Source: Clostridia bacterium | GTDB taxonomy: Bacteria > Bacillota > Clostridia > Lachnospirales > Cellulosilyticaceae | Length of the DNA stretch: 64,000 bases | Direction: 5' to 3' | Assembly: GCA_029239755.1 (NCBI GenBank) | Contig: JARBUI010000005.1 | Coordinates: 62,001-126,000, forward strand | Shown: positions 61,934-64,000 of the stretch, piece after piece | Numbering within the stretch: position 1 is the stretch's first letter | Layout: each line of letters opens with the position of its first letter | The notes under the pieces: model-generated | The model's input: the letters and a program-made list of their open reading frames with translations, nothing else | Told to the model about the DNA's origin: nothing | The model's database searches: none | Translations under genes and position numbers: made by a program

Positions 61934-61961
61934 AGCAGCAGATTAAAGTTAATCCACTGCT
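61934..61961 (-). terminator. Intrinsic terminator of efp
   Basis: A stem AGCAG..GATTAA with TTAATC..CTGCT (two internal mismatches) is followed on the minus strand by six T residues. Confidence 0.65.
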
Positions 61962-61975
61962 ATATGTTTTATACA

Positions 61976-62533
61976 TTAAGCTCTTCCTGTATATTCTCCT
62001 GTACGGGTATCGATACGAATAACTTCACCTTGTTCAATAAAGAGTGGTACCATTACTTTTGCTCCAGTTTCTACAATAGCAGCCTTAGTAGCTCCTGTAG
62101 CTGTATCTCCCTTAAACCCTGGTTCTGTTTCCGTAATTTGAAGTTCAACACTAAGTGGTGGTTCTATATCAAACACATTACCCTGATGTGAAAGTACTTT
62201 AACCATTTCATTTTCTTTAACGAATTTAAGATTTTCTCCTATAGATGAAGCATTAAGTGCTATCTGATCATAAGTATTAACATCCATGAAATGATAAAGT
62301 TCACCATCTGCATATAGGTATTGCATGTCCTTACGTTCTATGTGAGCTTTTGGCATTTTTTCGTTTGGACGGAAAGTCTTTTCTAATACATTCCCTGTTT
62401 TTATATTCTTTAATTTACAACGAACAAACGCTGCCCCTTTACCTGGCTTTACATGTTGAAATTCAATAATTTGAAATAAGTTATTTTCGTATTCAATTGT
62501 AACGCCATTTCTAAATTCACCTGCTGAAATCAT
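61976..62533 (-). CDS. efp: Translation elongation factor P
   Basis: EF-P relieves ribosome stalling at polyproline. The 185-residue, three-domain protein has the tip loop [15 protein letters not shown] with Lys at about residue 32, the site modified in many species, and ends [16 protein letters not shown] follows AGGAGGAAATGTA. It has its own promoter and terminator. Confidence 0.97.
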   Translation of the reverse strand: MISAGEFRNGVTIEYENNLFQIIEFQHVKPGKGAAFVRCKLKNIKTGNVLEKTFRPNEKMPKAHIERKDMQYLYADGELYHFMDVNTYDQIALNASSIGENLKFVKENEMVKVLSHQGNVFDIEPPLSVELQITETEPGFKGDTATGATKAAIVETGAKVMVPLFIEQGEVIRIDTRTGEYTGRA

Positions 62534-62565
62534 TACATTTCCTCCTAGTTATCTTTATCTAATAT

Positions 62566-62594
62566 AGTGTAAACTACATTTTTCAATTTTTCAA
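62566..62594 (-). promoter_or_regulatory. efp promoter
   Basis: TTGAAA (62589-62594) and TACACT (62566-62571) are separated by 17 bases, within the gap after the Xaa-Pro peptidase gene. Confidence 0.6.
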
Positions 62595-62601
62595 CGATTT
62601 T

Positions 62602-63684
62602 TTATGCAATTACAATAAGTTCTTTTGATGAATGAGTAAGATTTTCTATCCCATCTTCTGTAACTACGACTAAGTCTTCTATACGAACACCACCAAATTG
62701 TGGAATATAAATACCTGGCTCAACAGTCATAATCATCCCTTTTTGAATCATTGTTTGATCTAAAGGAGAAAACCTAGGATTTTCATGAATATCAAGACCT
62801 GTTGAATGTCCTAAGCCATGTCCGAAATACTCTCCAAAGCCTGCATTTGATATAATATCCCGCGCTGCTTTATCAACTTCGCGCCCAAGCATACCTGGTT
62901 TTATAACCTGAAGTGCTGTAAGCTGCGCTTTTAAAACAATATCATAAATTTCTTTATGCTTCTTTGTGGGTTCTCCAATGACAACAGTACGCGTCATATC
63001 TGAACAGTATCCTTCATAGATACATCCAAAATCCATTACAACAAAATCACCTTTTTGAAATCTGTCATTTCCAGGTTCAGCATGAGGAAGTGATGATTTC
63101 ATCCCAGTTGCAACAATAGAAGCAAAGGATGTCGCTGATGCACCTTGCTCTCTCATAAAACGTTCAAGCTCCAATGCAATATCATTTTCTGTAAGATCCT
63201 TTAAATAATGCTCTTTCATAAATGGGATAATATGAGAAAAAGCTAAATCACCAATATGCTCTGCTTGTCTTAATTTCTTTATCTCATCCTCATCTTTAAC
63301 TTGTCTGAATTTCTCTATTAGATTATGAGTAGGTACAAATTCAAACATATCATATGACTTTAATTCTAAGAAGGTTGTATAGTTAGTATGATCACTTTCA
63401 AAACCAATATACTTAGCACCTTCTTGCTTTGCAATTTTTAATACTGTTTTAATGATTCCTTCACTGCCTTGATTAACTGGTTCAAAATCACTGCACTGCT
63501 TGCTTACCTGCTCCATATATCTAAAGTCTGTAACAATCACTTGTTTTGTATTTGAAATATAAAGCATTGCATTTGAACCTGTAAATCCACTCATATACCG
63601 TCTATTGGATTTACTTGCAATAAGCATAGCATCTATTTTAAGTTCCTGCATTTTAAGCAGCAGCTTACTCATTCTAGTATTCAC
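62602..63684 (-). CDS. M24 family Xaa-Pro aminopeptidase
   Basis: This metallopeptidase removes N-terminal residues in front of proline. The 360-residue protein has a creatinase-type N-terminal domain and a pita-bread catalytic domain with all metal ligands: Asp in MDFGCIYEGY and CSDMTRTV, His in GHGLGHSTGLDIHE, and Glu in VEPGIY and VRIED. GTG 63684 follows AAGGAAAAAT. The aroQ-pepP-efp order is conserved in Firmicutes. Confidence 0.95.
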   Translation of the reverse strand: MNTRMSKLLLKMQELKIDAMLIASKSNRRYMSGFTGSNAMLYISNTKQVIVTDFRYMEQVSKQCSDFEPVNQGSEGIIKTVLKIAKQEGAKYIGFESDHTNYTTFLELKSYDMFEFVPTHNLIEKFRQVKDEDEIKKLRQAEHIGDLAFSHIIPFMKEHYLKDLTENDIALELERFMREQGASATSFASIVATGMKSSLPHAEPGNDRFQKGDFVVMDFGCIYEGYCSDMTRTVVIGEPTKKHKEIYDIVLKAQLTALQVIKPGMLGREVDKAARDIISNAGFGEYFGHGLGHSTGLDIHENPRFSPLDQTMIQKGMIMTVEPGIYIPQFGGVRIEDLVVVTEDGIENLTHSSKELIVIA

Positions 63685-63699
63685 ATTTTTCCTTCTTTC

Positions 63700-64000
63700 T
63701 TAATGATTTTTAAGTTTTTTAGTAAGGGCATCCAGCGCGATAAAATAACTGTCAAATCCAAATCCTTCTATGACACCGATGCACGCAGGTGCAGTAACTG
63801 AGTGCCTTCTGAATTCTTCTCTGTCATGTATGTGGGAAATATGTACTTCCACAACAGGCTTGGATATACTTTTGAGTGCATCTGCTATGGCATAACTATA
63901 ATGAGTATATGCACCTGGATTTATAATGATTCCCTCTATGCCCTCATGATAACATTTTTGAAGAAAGTCGATAATGGCTCCCTCATAATTTGATTGAAAA
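63700..64000 (-). CDS. aroQ: Type II 3-dehydroquinate dehydratase, partial
   Basis: AroQ makes 3-dehydroshikimate in the shikimate pathway. The last 99 residues are visible; the start lies outside the window. The frame includes SNYEGAIIDF, IINPGAYTHYSYAIADAL, VEVHISHIHDREEFRRHS and EGFGFDSYFIALDAL, all matching type II enzymes with the conserved His in HIS and Arg in REEFRRHS. It ends 15 bases before the Xaa-Pro peptidase start. Confidence 0.93.
   Translation of the reverse strand, partial: FQSNYEGAIIDFLQKCYHEGIEGIIINPGAYTHYSYAIADALKSISKPVVEVHISHIHDREEFRRHSVTAPACIGVIEGFGFDSYFIALDALTKKLKNH

Overview
The window looks like chromosomal core DNA of a low-GC, spore-forming, anaerobic member of the Clostridia. 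The evidence is a complete spoIIIAA-AH operon, spoIVB and spo0A, Gram-positive RNA and cell-wall genes (prkC/stp, remA, rqcH, fakA, two Asp23-family genes), the non-mevalonate isoprenoid genes ispA and dxs, and purine-rich ribosome binding sites. A Lachnospirales-type lineage (Cellulosilyticum-like) is my guess from gene content and was not tested. I see no rRNA or tRNA genes, CRISPR array, insertion sequence, prophage or pseudogene. Nearly all genes are intact.

Layout. 1-3.8 kb: the end of a repeat protein, an RluA-type pseudouridine synthase, an SDR oxidoreductase and small unknown genes. 3.8-12.8 kb (minus): an M16C metallopeptidase, then the group asp23(yloU)-fakA-recG-rsmD-coaD-coiled-coil protein. 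13.0-27.6 kb: rpmB (plus), then a long minus-strand housekeeping run yicC-remA-gmk-rpoZ-priA-def-fmt-Zn peptidase-rsmB-rlmN-stp-prkC-rsgA-rpe-thiN, ending in a 46-residue membrane peptide. 27.7-31.0 kb (plus): rqcH and a citrate synthase with a non-ATG start. 31.0-37.5 kb is the most accessory-like part: a GNAT enzyme, a BlaI/BlaR1-like pair with a paired operator, a C_GCAxxG_C_C protein, a TDT transporter, a DUF421 protein, an unknown membrane protein and a 38-residue Cys-rich peptide. 37.7-50.9 kb (minus): asp23(yqhY)-nusB-xseA-xseB-ispA-DUF212-[large RNA]-oapA-dxs-tlyA-nadK-argR-recN, then spoIVB and spo0A. 51-56.2 kb: spoIIIAA-AH. 56.4-64 kb: a large secreted DUF5057-type protein, an LtaS-type enzyme, efp, a Xaa-Pro peptidase and the partial aroQ.

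The most notable element is the roughly 635-base stretch at 46549-47185, which has no credible ORF. It reads on the minus strand as an OLE (ornate, large, extremophilic) RNA. Its two ends pair with each other, it contains several internal hairpins and a duplicated motif, and it sits directly upstream of a small basic membrane protein (OapA). It lies in the ispA/xse/nusB - dxs/tlyA/recN neighbourhood where OLE RNA is known to occur. Here it has its own near-consensus promoter (TTGAAA-17-TATAAT), and an intrinsic terminator follows oapA, so RNA plus oapA form a self-contained unit nested inside the operon.

Several predicted starts were moved to agree with ribosome binding sites. Non-ATG starts include spo0A (TTG), the DUF421 gene (TTG) and citrate synthase (probably CTG).
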